Positions 6,206-7,988 of a stretch of DNA of 7,988 nucleotides are shown here, one piece after another; the first letter of the stretch is position 1; the number at the start of each line of letters is the position of its first letter. The stretch is taken from contig CANHCG010000067.1 of NCBI GenBank assembly GCA_947459055.1, forward strand, positions 1 through 7,988. Reading direction: 5' to 3'. The stretch is from Cytophagaceae bacterium. GTDB lineage: Bacteria > Bacteroidota > Bacteroidia > Cytophagales > Spirosomataceae. A model generated the notes under the pieces. The model worked only from the letters and a program-made list of their open reading frames with translations. It ran no database searches and was not told where the DNA came from. A program made the position numbers and the translations under genes.

Positions 6206-7988
6206 ATGAGATATTTTAAAATTTTTGTTCCCATTGTCTTCCTAGGCTGCAGTTTATATGCAGTTTGGAGTTGTTCAGATGCGCAAGCCTCTGATACCTC
6301 CATGCCTGAGGTGGTGGATTATAATTTTCACATTCGGCCGATTTTGTCCGATCGCTGCTTCAAATGCCATGGGCCTGATGCGAACAAGCGACAGGCCAAT
6401 TTACGCTTGGATACGCCTGAAGGAGCCTTTGCCGCCTTTAAGGATAATGCCAAAGCCCATGCCATCGTACCCGGCGATCCTTATGCCTCCGATGCCTTCA
6501 CGCGTTTAATTACGAAGGATACCTCGGAGCGTATGCCGCCAATGAAGTCGAATTTGACCTTGAACCAACATGAAATCGATCTCATCGAAAAATGGATCGA
6601 ACAAGGGGCAAACTATAAACCCCATTGGGCCTTTATTAAGCCTCTAAAATCTGATTTGCCCAAAGCTGATGCCGACTGGGCTCGTAATGAAATCGATTAT
6701 TTCGTTTACGAAAAAATGGCCGAAAAGGGCTTGAAACCTTCGAAAGAATCAGATAAAGAACATCTTCTGAAACGTGTATGTTTGGATTTGATCGGCTTGC
6801 CTCCCACCTTGGAGATGCAAGAGCGTTTTTTGAAAGATACCAGCCCGAATGCCTATGAGAAGATTGTCAATGAGCTATTGGCTAATCCCCATTATGGCGA
6901 AAAAATGGCCACTCCCTGGCTAGATGTGGCACGCTACGCGGATTCCCATGGCTATCAGGATGACGGATTACGGACGATGTGGCCTTGGCGAGATTGGGTA
7001 ATTCATGCCTTTAATAAGAATTATTCGTATGCGAAATTTGTGAAATGGCAATTGGCCGGCGATTTAATTCCGGGGGCCAACAAAGAAATGTTGCTCGCCA
7101 CCGGCTTCAACCGTAACCACAAAATCACCCAAGAAGGCGGGGTGATCGACGAAGAATACCGCGTCGAATATGTAAATGATCGAACGAGTACCTTTGGGAA
7201 GGCCTTTTTGGCACTCACCTTCGAATGCTCGAAATGCCACGATCATAAATACGATCCAATTTCCCAAAAAGACTATTATTCCACCTTTGCCTTCTTTAAT
7301 CAGGTGCCTGAAAAGGGACTTTTTGGAACGATTGATGCTTCTTTTGCCGATCCGCCGAATATGCGAATTACGACGCAAGACGTTAAAAAACTGTTAAATT
7401 TCATTAATAAACGGGATACCTCTGCGGTGGATGTGATGGTGATGAAGGATTCTGTTAACATGCGGAAGGCCTATGTGTTGACGCGAGGCAATTACGACAT
7501 GCATGGCGCCGAAGTAGGCGTGGGTATTCCGAAAAGTATATTGCCTTATTCTCCGCAGAAATATGGACAAAATCGATTGGGATTGGCGAATTGGTTGGTC
7601 GATGATGCGAATCCTTTAACCTCCCGTGTTTTTGTGAATCGAATTTGGGCGCAGTTTTTTGGCCGAGGGATGGTGAAAACCTTAGGGGATTTTGGGATGC
7701 AGGGGGAATTGCCGACACACCCGAAATTATTGGATTGGTTGGCCGTCGACTTCAAAGCTCATCACTGGAACATTAAGCGTTTGGTGAAGCAAATTGTGCT
7801 TTCAGCGACTTACCGACAATCTTCCGACGTTCCCGCTGCCGCCCTCAAAAGCGATCCGGAAAACATTTATCTATCACATTCCTCTCGGATGCGTATTCCG
7901 GCGGAACAGGTGCGGGATCATGTGTTAGCATCTGCAGAGATTTTAAATGAGGAAATTGGCGGGCCGAGTGTCAAACCTTATCAGCCCA
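6206..7988 (+). CDS. PSCyt1-PSCyt2-PSD1 (DUF1549/DUF1553) cytochrome protein (partial, C-terminus outside window)
   Basis: The reading frame is open from the ATG at 6206 to the window end (594 codons plus one base). It begins 3 nt after the kelch stop. The N-terminus is a hydrophobic export signal with two possible lipoprotein cysteines (FLGC15 or VWSC23), so anchoring is likely. Domains in order: PSCyt1 cytochrome-like region (about 38-125) with C51-F-K-C54-H55-GPD and RMPP; PSCyt2/DUF1549 (about 157-360) with LIGLPPT, DVARYADSHGYQDD and a second heme-type motif C341-S-K-C344-H345 in ECSKCHDHKYDPIS; then PSD1/DUF1553 from about 455 (QNRLGLANWLV, NPLTSRVFVNRIWAQFFGRG, LPTHPKLLDWL, SATYRQSS, RIPAEQVRDHVL). 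This architecture is abundant in Planctomycetes and Verrucomicrobia and also known in Bacteroidota. Its biochemical role is unknown; electron transfer is inferred from the CxxCH motifs. Family members usually continue another 100-300 residues and are often followed by a DUF1501 gene. Confidence 0.9.
   Translation, partial: MRYFKIFVPIVFLGCSLYAVWSCSDAQASDTSMPEVVDYNFHIRPILSDRCFKCHGPDANKRQANLRLDTPEGAFAAFKDNAKAHAIVPGDPYASDAFTRLITKDTSERMPPMKSNLTLNQHEIDLIEKWIEQGANYKPHWAFIKPLKSDLPKADADWARNEIDYFVYEKMAEKGLKPSKESDKEHLLKRVCLDLIGLPPTLEMQERFLKDTSPNAYEKIVNELLANPHYGEKMATPWLDVARYADSHGYQDDGLRTMWPWRDWVIHAFNKNYSYAKFVKWQLAGDLIPGANKEMLLATGFNRNHKITQEGGVIDEEYRVEYVNDRTSTFGKAFLALTFECSKCHDHKYDPISQKDYYSTFAFFNQVPEKGLFGTIDASFADPPNMRITTQDVKKLLNFINKRDTSAVDVMVMKDSVNMRKAYVLTRGNYDMHGAEVGVGIPKSILPYSPQKYGQNRLGLANWLVDDANPLTSRVFVNRIWAQFFGRGMVKTLGDFGMQGELPTHPKLLDWLAVDFKAHHWNIKRLVKQIVLSATYRQSSDVPAAALKSDPENIYLSHSSRMRIPAEQVRDHVLASAEILNEEIGGPSVKPYQP

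Noticed and set aside
7021..7755. Several minus-strand open frames and one plus-strand frame in the last kilobase
   Set aside because: The long plus-strand PSD1 frame with conserved motifs covers this whole stretch and explains the others as shadows.

Overview
The window looks like chromosomal DNA of a Bacteroidota bacterium, probably of the Cytophagales type. The evidence is: Bacteroidota-style promoter elements (TTTG, about 19 nt, TAnnTTTG) instead of sigma70 boxes; AT-rich leaders with little Shine-Dalgarno signal; a TonB-dependent receptor of the OMP_b-brl type; a DUF5777 beta-barrel protein; and a lipoprotein-like Rieske protein. Genus-level placement is not possible from this sequence. 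No RNA gene, CRISPR array, insertion sequence or phage gene was seen.

Layout, left to right. (1) Bases 1-736, minus strand: a two-gene operon with a Rieske [2Fe-2S] protein followed 8 nt later by a DUF5777 outer-membrane beta-barrel protein that runs off the left edge. (2) Bases 737-907: a divergent control region with a good minus-strand promoter, a weaker plus-strand promoter and a 7-bp inverted repeat between them. (3) Bases 908-3641, plus strand: a DUF4956 inner-membrane protein whose end overlaps by 20 nt the GTG start of a TonB-dependent receptor-like protein. (4) Bases 3618-3678: a nested hairpin between convergent genes, partly inside the receptor's last codons, likely a two-way terminator. 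(5) Bases 3694-5109, minus strand: a fusion of an N-terminal cytochrome c domain with a PQQ-dependent sugar dehydrogenase propeller. (6) Bases 5110-5227: a second divergent control region with a 24-bp dyad and a 10-bp direct repeat. (7) Bases 5228-7988, plus strand: a secreted six-repeat kelch protein, then after 3 nt a large PSCyt1-PSCyt2-PSD1 (DUF1549/DUF1553) cytochrome protein cut off by the right edge.

How the genes may fit together: three of the seven proteins are exported redox proteins (Rieske cluster, mono-heme cytochrome/PQQ dehydrogenase, two-CxxCH PSD1 protein) and two more are outer-membrane barrels. The window therefore reads as a cell-envelope electron-transfer and nutrient-processing neighbourhood. 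The divergent pair (PQQ dehydrogenase against kelch/PSD1) probably shares regulation and may act on sugars or polysaccharide breakdown products, but no substrate can be read from the sequence. All families are recognisable. I did not find a clearly new system. The points most worth checking are the Rieske motif without disulfide cysteines, the DUF4956/receptor overlap, the PQQ enzyme with a receptor as neighbour, and the two divergent control regions.
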